This document shows, piece by piece, positions 55,890-63,475 of a stretch of 64,000 nucleotides of DNA. Position numbers and translations under genes: made by a program. The number at the start of each line of letters is the position of its first letter. Position 1 is the first letter of the stretch. The stretch comes from Pseudoalteromonas shioyasakiensis (GTDB taxonomy: Bacteria; Pseudomonadota; Gammaproteobacteria; Enterobacterales; Alteromonadaceae), in assembly GCA_013391845.1 (NCBI GenBank), contig CP058414.1, positions 2,094,501-2,158,500 of the forward strand. Direction: 5' to 3'. Below the pieces are notes generated by a model, which saw only the letters and a program-made list of their open reading frames with translations, searched no databases and was not told the DNA's origin.

Positions 55890-56681
55890 GCCATTTTTAT
55901 ACACACCATAATAAGTAACACCTGCTTGCACAAGCCCTACAATAATTAATGCAAAAGTTACCCACTTTGTAGCGCTTGATTGTGCCAAATTATCTCTGTG
56001 CTTTTTTTGATCCTCTTCATATTCAGATATAGTTACCAGAGCTTTAGGTGACAATTTGAAGCCGTATTGAACAGAAGTTAACTCCCCACTCTCAGCAAGT
56101 GACTTTAGAAGTAAATCGTTGTACGCAAGTTGACGAGATTTGTCAGGGTGAAACACCCACTTTTGTGTATATAAAAGACCTGACAGAGAAACTGAACTTA
56201 CGGTAAAGTCCCTATTCTCAATTGTTTCTTCAAGAATTAATTTAAGCGTCTCTATCCTTTCAGATCGCACCAACTCTTTACGATTAAATAAAAACTGTTG
56301 AACTTTGCCAAGAACAATTTTTAATTTATCCCAAGGTAATATACCTTCAAAAAAATACTGTAAAACTGAAGAGTAACGCAAGTCATATGTACCGTAAAAG
56401 TGCGTTATATCTAACTCATAATCAATTAACCAAGTCCAAGGAATCGAAAGTTCGCCATAATCTTTTTTATTAAGCCAATATTTACCAGTAACTCCTTTCG
56501 AGTTAATTTCATTACATAAAATAGTCCAAGATTCGTCTTTAGCTCTTATATAGACAACATTGCAATCAACACTGCCAGCCTTATCTCCAGATCTAGGAAT
56601 TCTATCAGGGGCTGGCTTCTTGAGAAGTGACTTTATTATCCATCTTTTGAAGAAATTCACGAGGCTATCCAAATGGCTCAT
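55884..56681 (-). CDS. Cassette gene 5: C-terminally anchored hypothetical protein
   Basis: A 265-residue protein I do not recognise. The first ~235 residues are soluble; an SH3-like beta part (YIRAKDESWTILCNEINSKG, YWLNKKDYGELSIPWTWL) is followed by helices, and a C-terminal membrane helix (WVTFALIIVGLVQAGVTYYG) ends in a short tail. The start ATG lies within a recombination box (GTTATGAGC), so the gene begins right at the cassette edge. It has no own Shine-Dalgarno. As the first cassette of the array, it is nearest to where an integron promoter would sit. Confidence 0.72.
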   Translation of the reverse strand: MSHLDSLVNFFKRWIIKSLLKKPAPDRIPRSGDKAGSVDCNVVYIRAKDESWTILCNEINSKGVTGKYWLNKKDYGELSIPWTWLIDYELDITHFYGTYDLRYSSVLQYFFEGILPWDKLKIVLGKVQQFLFNRKELVRSERIETLKLILEETIENRDFTVSSVSLSGLLYTQKWVFHPDKSRQLAYNDLLLKSLAESGELTSVQYGFKLSPKALVTISEYEEDQKKHRDNLAQSSATKWVTFALIIVGLVQAGVTYYGVYKNGS

Positions 56682-56794
56682 AACAATTTAATAGTGCGCA
56701 AATCGCGCATATTTCTACCACACAACTGCTCACTTTTCTGATTACTACGTTTTTATCAAATTAGCTAACCTTTTGCTAGTTAACAAAATAATTT
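56678..56794. other. Possible attI remnant next to the first cassette
   Basis: The plus strand TCATAAC (rc GTTATGA) is a cassette-edge box, but the bases beyond it have none of the paired arms of an attC. In a complete integron this is where attI and then intI lie. Short repeats GCGCAAAT are seen here and again at 56850. No integrase frame is present. This is suggestive only. Confidence 0.35.
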
Positions 56795-56834
56795 AAATTG
56801 GTAAATTGGTAAATTGGTAAATTGGTAAATTGGT
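56795..56834. repeat. Tandem repeat, five copies of AAATTGGT
   Basis: Five perfect 8-bp copies in a row. They lie between the cassette edge and the group II intron, in non-coding AT-rich DNA. Confidence 0.95.
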
Positions 56835-56906
56835 CTTATGACAAGAATGCGCAAATTGCTCATTTTCTTGAATATAGGGGAAAGTTGTAAATTTTGAATA
56901 TAAAGA

Positions 56907-56945
56907 CTGTATCAAAAGAAAATTTTCAATCTTCTTTTGATACAG
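56907..56945. repeat. Long perfect hairpin upstream of the group II intron
   Basis: CTGTATCAAAAGAA and TTCTTTTGATACAG form a perfect 14-bp stem with an 11-base loop. It ends 35 bases before the intron. No T run follows. Confidence 0.85.
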
Positions 56946-57551
56946 AGCTCTAGAGAAGTTACGCTAACTCATTTTGGGGCGTGCGACGTGAAGTCGTATG
57001 AAGCGCTGTTCACCGCTTAATGAGTGAACCATCTGTATCACCAGATGATCCTAGGAGCCTGAATAAAGTAGCGGCTCTGACAATGTAACGAAGGTTGGTA
57101 TGCGCCAATCGGGATCTTAATCGTGAGAGGACGATCCTCCTGATAACCACAAATCGGGTGAGTGCTAGGCAGTCAGTATGATGAACATAAGTGAATCCGC
57201 GTAAGGTGCGTTATACGATGAAACAGCGGAAGTGGTTAATACGCTGTAGCCAAAAGGCACGAGAGTCGGAAAGAGATTGCCCCATGCTCTTTCGTGATCA
57301 CTGAACTCTCCGCACTATAGCGGGCATCTAACCTGACATTGCGCAACATACGGAACACGGTAAGCCTGTATCACTCCCTTTGGGAAAGCTTATATAGCCG
57401 ATAGTGATGCAGGTAGAGGATGTTGGAGAAAGCAAAGGCTGGATTGTAATGATGCAGATACAGACGTCTGTCTGGCACGAAAGTGAGCTGACTTCCGACT
57501 GGTCTTCCGTTGCAAGAGAATTTGAAGAACTTTATTCAAGGAGAAACGCAA

Positions 57552-59036
57552 ATGATGATTTCAAAAGAGATTAGTGCCTCCCCTGACAGTGCTCAATGGC
57601 AATCCATAAATTGGAAAACTGTTGAGTCGCACGTTTTAAAGCTTCAGATGCGTATTGCAAAAGCAACAAGAGAAGGTAAACACAGCAAAGCGAAAGCGTT
57701 GCAGTGGATACTGACTCACTCGCATTCGGCAAAACTTCTTGCTGTTAAGCGAGTATCACAAAACAAAGGCAGTAAAACGCCCGGAATAGACGGCGTCATC
57801 TGGAATACGGATACGCGCCGCATGAAAGCAGTCAATCAATTGAGCAGAAAGGCTTATCAAGCCAAACCGCTCAAGCGTATCTACATCCCTAAGAAAAACG
57901 GCAAGCTCAGACCTTTGGGTATCCCGTGCATGGTCGATAGAGCGCTACAAGCGCTTCACCTTCTTGCACTAGAGCCTGTGTCAGAAACACTTGCTGACCC
58001 AAATAGCTACGGATTTCGGCGCAATAGAAGCACTGCTGATGCTATTGCTCAGTGTTTTCTCTGTTTGAGTAAAAAGCAATCCGCGCAATGGGTTCTTGAG
58101 GGAGATATCAAAGCCTGTTTCGACAAGATTGGGCATCAATGGCTTATGAATAATATAGCTGTAGATAAACGAATGTTGGAACAATGGTTAAAGTCTGGTT
58201 TTATGGACAAAGGGCTGTTCTATCGCACTGACGAGGGAACACCACAAGGCGGGATCATATCTCCAACCTTGATGCTGATGACTCTTGCAGGTCTTGAGCA
58301 ACGCATTAAGTCCACCGCACTTAAAAATGGGGCGAGAGCCAACTTTATAGGATACGCCGATGATTTCGTAGTCACATGCACTTCAAAGGACGTGCTGGAG
58401 AACGATATCAAACCGTTGATTGCTGACTTCTTAGCACATAGAGGCTTAACGCTCTCCGAAGAGAAAACGCACATTACCCACATTAGCCGTGGTTTTGACT
58501 TCCTAGGCTTTAACCATAGGAAGTACAAAGGAAAACTGCTCATTAAACCGAGCAAATCTAACACGTTAATATTTCTGAGTAACTTGCGCGAACTCATTAA
58601 AAAGCACGCAACTACCCCCGTTAACGATCTAATCAAGTTGATAAATCCGAAACTCAGGGGTTGGTCGAATTACTATCGCCATTGCGTTGCCAAACAAGTA
58701 TTCGGATATGTGAGCCACAAACTATTTCTAGCGTTATGGCATTGGGCTAAAAGGCGTCATCCAACAAAATCAAAAACTTGGATCGCCATGAAGTACTTTA
58801 TCAACCGTCGAGGCCAATGGCAATTTCACGGTTGGCAGAAGAGCATGAACATGAACATGAACATGGATTGTCAGTTTAATCTATTTCAAATAGCTAAGGT
58901 GCCAATAGAGAGACATGTGAAAATCAGGAGTGAAGCTACGCCTTTTGATCCTTTATACCAAGAATACTTGGCAAAGAGAAAAGCAAAGAGGCAATGCCGC
59001 AACTCTTGGAATGAGCCTAATCTCGCTGCTTTATAA
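57552..59036 (+). CDS. ltrA: Group II intron reverse transcriptase/maturase
   Basis: A 494-residue intron-encoded protein. The RT domain has LKRIYIPKKNGKLRPLGIP, SYGFRRNRSTADAI, GTPQGGIISPTL and the catalytic GYADDFVVT. The maturase X domain has FDFLGFNHRKY and KLRGWSNYYRHCV. The protein ends soon after RHVKIRSEATPFDPLYQEYL; the HNH endonuclease found in many relatives is absent, so target DNA second-strand cleavage is probably lacking. The ATG at 57552 has AGGAG 8 bases upstream, preferred over a TTG at 57510. Three tandem ATGAAC units (58845-58862) give an NMNMNM stretch. It looks like the chloroplast-like lineage, though class is not certain. Confidence 0.92.
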   Translation: MMISKEISASPDSAQWQSINWKTVESHVLKLQMRIAKATREGKHSKAKALQWILTHSHSAKLLAVKRVSQNKGSKTPGIDGVIWNTDTRRMKAVNQLSRKAYQAKPLKRIYIPKKNGKLRPLGIPCMVDRALQALHLLALEPVSETLADPNSYGFRRNRSTADAIAQCFLCLSKKQSAQWVLEGDIKACFDKIGHQWLMNNIAVDKRMLEQWLKSGFMDKGLFYRTDEGTPQGGIISPTLMLMTLAGLEQRIKSTALKNGARANFIGYADDFVVTCTSKDVLENDIKPLIADFLAHRGLTLSEEKTHITHISRGFDFLGFNHRKYKGKLLIKPSKSNTLIFLSNLRELIKKHATTPVNDLIKLINPKLRGWSNYYRHCVAKQVFGYVSHKLFLALWHWAKRRHPTKSKTWIAMKYFINRRGQWQFHGWQKSMNMNMNMDCQFNLFQIAKVPIERHVKIRSEATPFDPLYQEYLAKRKAKRQCRNSWNEPNLAAL

Positions 59037-59073
59037 GTTGCTGGGTACCAATTAGGTGCCTTCGTGAAGGCTT

Positions 59074-59107
59074 GAGCCGTATGCAGTGAAAGTTGCACGT
59101 ACGGTTC
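59074..59107 (+). ncRNA. Group II intron domain V
   Basis: A 34-base hairpin from GAGCCGTATG to GTACGGTTC with a GAAA-type tip and the AGC catalytic triad, the most conserved part of group II introns. Confidence 0.92.
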
Positions 59108-59315
59108 TTAGGAGGGCGACACTTGGTAACAGGTGTCGTCTATCCGACATTAACGAGTCAAGCTTGATGGTCAGAAATTGGAACTTAGCGGAACTTAGGA
59201 AAAGCTCGCACTTCGGATGGTGAATTAAGCTGTTGCTGTCTCTCAATAGATGTTTAAACCTATCAGCTAAACTCTCAGGTGAGATACACACCGCTTATCT
59301 ATATCTAAACAGATA

Positions 59316-59338
59316 AAAGCCCAGCTTAACTGGGCTTT
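59316..59338 (-). terminator. Intrinsic terminator after the PA2169-like gene
   Basis: AAAGCCCAG, 5-base loop, CTGGGCTTT; on the minus strand it is followed by TATC and a TTT. The 170 bases between the intron and this hairpin hold no recognisable feature. Confidence 0.75.
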
Positions 59339-59351
59339 GCACTCTCACAAT

Positions 59352-59795
59352 TTAATGCTTTTTCATTTTACTCATTTCAGCATGACAACTTTGAATTGTC
59401 AGCAGGGTTTTTGATAATGCGGCTTCACAGTCATGTGGTTGTGGTTTTTTAAGCGCGTGTTTGATTTCAGCTAGTGTTTTATCTTCAACTTCTTCAAGCT
59501 CGCTAACGTACGTGGCGTTTTTGTCTGCACCAAGTTTAGTTATTAAAGATGTATAGGCTTTACGTGCTTCTACAGCAAAGTCAGAGCCATTTTCACGCTC
59601 GCCATTTTCGTTAATGGCATAAGGTTGTAAGCGCTCAACACTTACTTTACGCGCATCTATCATGCGTTGAAATAAGGCAATAATGCTTGGGTCGGTTACT
59701 TTTTCCTGTGCTTTTTCATAAAAATCGATACCGCTATTCATAACTTGAATGATATCTGCAATATGATGAACGTCTTGTCCTTGATGAGTATTCAT
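59352..59795 (-). CDS. PA2169/DUF2383-type four-helix protein
   Basis: A 147-residue all-helical protein of the DUF2383 (PA2169) family, ferritin-like in fold. IIQVMNSGIDFYEKAQEKV, FQRMIDARKVSVERLQPYA and LSKTLLTIQSCHAEMSKMK are its helices. It has acidic and His residues at helix positions but no complete ferritin diiron set is obvious. The ATG at 59795 has GAGG 5 bases upstream; the frame runs 16 codons further. Stress-related function is often assumed for the family. Confidence 0.82.
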   Translation of the reverse strand: MNTHQGQDVHHIADIIQVMNSGIDFYEKAQEKVTDPSIIALFQRMIDARKVSVERLQPYAINENGERENGSDFAVEARKAYTSLITKLGADKNATYVSELEEVEDKTLAEIKHALKKPQPHDCEAALSKTLLTIQSCHAEMSKMKKH

Positions 59796-59981
59796 AATGA
59801 CCTCTTTTTGAATATTAAAAACAATGTAATTAGATACTTGCAAAGCATATTCCAGTTCATCACTTAAATATAAAGTTATTGTATTTCAGGTGGTTGTAGG
59901 TTTTTTACAGGAGGGGGATTGCTGATAAGTTAAGCTAACACGTTGCTTATCAGCAATAATTACAAATTCAGTGGTAAAATC

Positions 59982-60920
59982 TTACTTAAGCTCGTCGGCT
60001 ACTTCTGCAACTTTTTGGCGTAACCAAATATGGCTTGCATCGCGGTGTAGCAGCGGGCTCCAAATCATATCTAGCTCAAATGGTGGAATAGGGAATGGCG
60101 GCTCTAGAATTGTAAGGCCCGGATCGTCTAAATAAATATTTGCCGCTTTAGATGGTAAAGTTGCTACTAAGTTTTGTTCTTTCGCTAAGTGAATGGCAAC
60201 GTGGTAGTTACGAGTAAAGGTGGCAATATTTCGATGCTTACCAAAGTGAGCGAGCGCTTCATCTACCCAACCTAGCTTTTGCACATCTTTAGGGTCCATC
60301 CCAACACCTACACCAAAGCCTGTTTTACTTACCCAGATATGACGGGCTTTTAAATAGCTGTCGAGGCTGAAGTCTTTGATAATTGGGTTATCTGCTTTTA
60401 CTAAGCAACAAAAGCTGTCTTTCCAAATTTGTTTATAGTGAAACGATTGCGGTAAGTTTTCGAAACGGTTGATAGCCATATCTACTTTACCGTTTTCAAC
60501 ATCGTGGAAGGTTACATCACTTGGAGTCAAAATATCGAGTGTGGTATCGGGCGCTTCTTCGTGTAATTTACTCAATAAGCGTGGTGCTAGGGTACTTGCT
60601 GCATAGTCACTGGCCATGATACGAAAAACACGCTTACTTTGTGATGCTTCAAATTCGCGGTTTGGTGCAAGTGTTTCTTCAAGAGTCATTAAAATGCCGC
60701 GGATCACCGGCTGTAATTCTTTTGCACGCTCAGTTGGTACCATACCTTCACTGGTACGCACTAAAATAGGGTCGTTAAATAAATTACGGAGTCTTTTTAG
60801 GCCATTACTCATGGCAGGTTGGGTAATGCTCAGCTGATTAGCAGCTTTAGTTACATTACACTCTCTTAGTAAGGTATCTAGGTAAACAAGTAAGTTTAAA
60901 TCTATTTTACTTATATTCAT
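59982..60920 (-). CDS. LysR-family transcriptional regulator
   Basis: A 312-residue LysR regulator. The N-terminal winged helix-turn-helix is NVTKAANQLSITQPAMSNGL within residues 1-60, followed by the linker helix and the two-lobed effector domain (FRIMASDYAASTLAPRLL, then NYHVAIHLAKEQNLVATLPS). The effector is unknown. It begins 16 bases after aceK on the same strand, so the two are probably co-transcribed, which might link it to acetate or glyoxylate metabolism. Confidence 0.9.
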   Translation of the reverse strand: MNISKIDLNLLVYLDTLLRECNVTKAANQLSITQPAMSNGLKRLRNLFNDPILVRTSEGMVPTERAKELQPVIRGILMTLEETLAPNREFEASQSKRVFRIMASDYAASTLAPRLLSKLHEEAPDTTLDILTPSDVTFHDVENGKVDMAINRFENLPQSFHYKQIWKDSFCCLVKADNPIIKDFSLDSYLKARHIWVSKTGFGVGVGMDPKDVQKLGWVDEALAHFGKHRNIATFTRNYHVAIHLAKEQNLVATLPSKAANIYLDDPGLTILEPPFPIPPFELDMIWSPLLHRDASHIWLRQKVAEVADELK

Positions 60921-60936
60921 TGTGTGTCCTTGGTGT

Positions 60937-62661
60937 TTACCAATAATGGATAAATCGTTGTGCAGCAGGGTATGGATAAATGTGGCTAACTACACCTTGC
61001 TTATAATTGTATTGTGCTTGTCGCCAATAGGCTGGATCTTCAAGCTCAGGGTGTGTACTTAATAAATATTGCTTATACACCGGGTTTGCCGTAACAAAGG
61101 TACATAATTGCTCTGGAAACACATCTTGTGGTGCCACAGAGTAGCTTTGCTCATTGGTTAAGTAATCATCGTACGACTTTGCTTTTGGTAAGGCGCGAAA
61201 GTTCATGTCTGTTAGGTACTGAACTTCATCATAGTCGTAAAAAATAATGCGATTATGTTTACTCACCCCAAAGTTTTTCAACAGCATGTCGCCTGGGAAA
61301 ATATTTACGGCGATCATTTCTTTTAAAGCTTGACCATATTCTTCTATTGCTTCAAACGCTTGTTGTTCACTGGCATTTTCAAGATACAGGTTTAACGGTG
61401 TCATCCGTCTTTCAATATACAAATGCTTGATGATTAACCATTCGCCTTCAATTATCATCGAAGAACCAATGGTTTTATGTAACTCTTCAAGTAATTTACT
61501 ATCAAATCGAGCCAGTGGAAATACGACGTTCGAATACTCTATGGTGTCGGCCATGCGGCCAACACGGTCATGGCTTTTTACTAATTGGTAGCGTTTTAGT
61601 ACGGTATCGCGGCCAAAGGGCTTGCTTTCACCAAAGGTGTCTTTAATGACTTTAAATACATAACCAAACGAAGGCAGGGTAAATACCATCATCACCATTC
61701 CGGGTGTACCAGGGGCAATAACGAGCTGATCGTTTGAATGCTCTAAATGACTTAAAAACTCTCGGTAAAACTCAGTCTTACCTTGTTTATGAAAACCTAT
61801 TGCATTGTAAAGCTCTGCCAGAGTTTTGTTCGGCATAAGCTGATTTAAAAAGCGTACTAACGCAGATGGCGCATGGGTTTCAACCATAAAATAAGCACGC
61901 GCAAAACCAAAAATAACCCTCATTTGCGATGATTTGGTAAGTAGGGCATCGAGGTATAGACCTTTGTCTTCATGATGCAACACCGCAATAATAAATGGCT
62001 GTACGCCACTTTCTGATACCACACGGCCAACAATATAAGCAGCTTTGTTTCGGTAAAACGGGGCTTGCAGTATATCAAAGCGCATTTGCCATGCTTGGTG
62101 ATGTGTGTCGGGTGCTTGCTTATAAAAGGCCTTTACCAGCAAGCGGATATCGCGTTCTAAATCGACAAAGGGCGCTTTAAAATCAAACTGATTAATAATT
62201 TTGCGTATCGTGGGTCTTAGGCCATCAACAACAGGGTGGTAACTTCGGTACTCTACTTCCATCGGTAATGCTGGAGCATCCGCTAAAGTTGCTTTAACAA
62301 AGATAAAGTCATTATTAAAATAACGGCGATGAAATAAGCGGCAAAACACCGAGTTGTAAAAGGTTTCGGCGAGTTCTGCTTGAGGGTGGAAGCGCAAAAA
62401 TTGTTGATAGAGTTGTTTAGTTTCAAGCCAGCAGGTTTGGTTTAAGGTAATAATTTGCTGTTCATTAAGCGATTTGAGCTTAGCAATGGTTTCGTTAACC
62501 CGATCATCGTAATGGCTAATTCTGAGTTTGCTTATCTCATTTATTTTTTGCCAATCGCGGTTTGCAAACGCGAGTGGCGCTTTGGCAGTGATCGCTTGAA
62601 AGAGTTTATAGTGATTGCGAAACCCAGATAAAATTAACTCTGCAATGTGTTGTGGCTGCAT
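60937..62661 (-). CDS. aceK: AceK, isocitrate dehydrogenase kinase/phosphatase
   Basis: A 574-residue bifunctional enzyme that phosphorylates and dephosphorylates isocitrate dehydrogenase and so controls the branch between the TCA cycle and the glyoxylate shunt. Family signatures are TPGMVMMVFTLPSFGYVFKV (ATP-binding loop), GRMADTIEYSNV, and NFGVSKHNRIIFYDYDEVQY with the catalytic Asp. The ATG at 62661 has AGGAG at 5 bases. aceB and aceA are not here. Located upstream of the lysR gene. Confidence 0.95.
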   Translation of the reverse strand: MQPQHIAELILSGFRNHYKLFQAITAKAPLAFANRDWQKINEISKLRISHYDDRVNETIAKLKSLNEQQIITLNQTCWLETKQLYQQFLRFHPQAELAETFYNSVFCRLFHRRYFNNDFIFVKATLADAPALPMEVEYRSYHPVVDGLRPTIRKIINQFDFKAPFVDLERDIRLLVKAFYKQAPDTHHQAWQMRFDILQAPFYRNKAAYIVGRVVSESGVQPFIIAVLHHEDKGLYLDALLTKSSQMRVIFGFARAYFMVETHAPSALVRFLNQLMPNKTLAELYNAIGFHKQGKTEFYREFLSHLEHSNDQLVIAPGTPGMVMMVFTLPSFGYVFKVIKDTFGESKPFGRDTVLKRYQLVKSHDRVGRMADTIEYSNVVFPLARFDSKLLEELHKTIGSSMIIEGEWLIIKHLYIERRMTPLNLYLENASEQQAFEAIEEYGQALKEMIAVNIFPGDMLLKNFGVSKHNRIIFYDYDEVQYLTDMNFRALPKAKSYDDYLTNEQSYSVAPQDVFPEQLCTFVTANPVYKQYLLSTHPELEDPAYWRQAQYNYKQGVVSHIYPYPAAQRFIHYW

Positions 62662-62700
62662 ATAAACTCCTTCTAACAATCATACTAACCCGCAATAATA

Positions 62701-62855
62701 CTTAATCATTTTGAAGGATTAAAGTTGTCGCTAACTGCGTTAAAAATCTCTAATTTAGAACAACTAAATAACGACATTTTTGCCTTGTTATCAACAAGGT
62801 TTTATTGCATCAAAATAGTTCACTTAATTAAGCGTGTTGGTCTTATACCAACATA
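62701..62855. repeat. Intergenic repeat-like sequence upstream of aceK
   Basis: The minus strand from about 62785 down to 62710 reads GTTATTTAGTTGTTCTAAAT, then TAACGCAGTTAGCG and TTTAATCC. It has the same order of pieces as the interior of the element at 5998-6260 (TGTTCTATTGTTAAAATC, AACGCAGT, TTTAAACC). TTGGT-CTTAT-ACCAA near 62836 is a small inverted repeat. It seems to be a diverged relative of that repeat family. Confidence 0.5.
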
Positions 62856-62920
62856 GAGCAATAACTCTATAGGTGTTAAGAATATGTTATTTATTCTTTA
62901 AACCCAATAGTAAAGTGTAT

Positions 62921-63400
62921 TTAATTATAGCGAGCTAGTTTTTTCTCAAGTTTTGCGAGTTTTTTATTAACACTTTTCACGTCACGCCCATATTGCTTGT
63001 TAATTGCTTTCAGTTGCTTTTTGATGTCTTTACTAATCTGCTTAGCTTCTTTATCAGACAAAATACGATTTAGGCGTTGTTCTTGTTGATACTGAGCTCT
63101 ATCTCGGTTGCGGCTTAAAATATCTAAACGGTACTTATAACTGCGAATTTCAGCCTCAATATTCCTGATAATTTGCAGGCGTTCGAGCTCATTAAGCTCT
63201 TTAACAAAGTTTTTCGGAGCTTGTAAGTCTGGGTCGGTTACTTGGATCTTATGTTTTATTGCGCGGCTACCGCAGGGAAATTCACTAAATATTGTGCCTC
63301 TGTCTGTAACACATTTATAGTATTCAGTGGTGGCAGCCATTGAGTTGTATGAAAAACACAGTAGGGCTATTGATATAAGGTAAATGATTATGGCTTTCAT
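62921..63400 (-). CDS. DUF4124 protein with coiled-coil tail
   Basis: A 159-residue exported protein. The signal peptide (KAIIIYLISIALLCFSYNS...MAA) is followed by a DUF4124 segment: EYYKCVTDRGTIFSEFPCGS, where a short beta domain holds two cysteines. The C-terminal 90 residues form a Lys/Arg-rich coiled coil (RLNRILSDKEAKQISKDIKK). Its role is unknown; the family is common in proteobacterial envelopes. It is transcribed alone. Confidence 0.8.
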   Translation of the reverse strand: MKAIIIYLISIALLCFSYNSMAATTEYYKCVTDRGTIFSEFPCGSRAIKHKIQVTDPDLQAPKNFVKELNELERLQIIRNIEAEIRSYKYRLDILSRNRDRAQYQQEQRLNRILSDKEAKQISKDIKKQLKAINKQYGRDVKSVNKKLAKLEKKLARYN

Positions 63401-63475
63401 GACATCCGTGTCTCCTAATCAAATAAGGTGTCTAATATCTAAAGCTAGTTCATATTATTGATTTATCAATAAGTT

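Larger units (their letters stand above)
56981..59148 (+). mobile_element. Group II intron with reverse transcriptase
   Basis: A self-splicing retroelement. The 5' end GTGCGACGTG fits the GUGYG start consensus. EBS1 at 57279-57284 (GCCCCA) can pair with all six bases of the upstream exon end TGGGGC (56975-56980), fixing the 5' border. AATGAGT at 57019-57025 could also pair with exon 56967-56973, but that position is early for EBS2. A structured RNA of about 570 bases precedes the protein start at 57552. Domain V is at 59074-59107, and domain VI follows with stem GCGACAC/GTGTCGT. The 3' end is placed near TATCCGAC, within a few bases. It looks complete. Confidence 0.9.

Noticed and set aside
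56795..56834. Possible CRISPR-like repeat array
   Set aside because: The 8-bp units are contiguous with no spacers, and no cas gene is near.
56981..59148. Classifying the intron as a class C-attC type because it is beside an integron array
   Set aside because: The reverse transcriptase is longer and looks like the chloroplast-like lineage, and the 5' exon does not sit in a recognisable attC arm.
53000..59150. Prophage or integrative conjugative element
   Set aside because: No phage structural, integrase, transfer or replication genes; attC sites explain the layout better.
59149..59315. Remains of an integrase gene after the intron
   Set aside because: No recombinase motif in any frame; only short frames are open.
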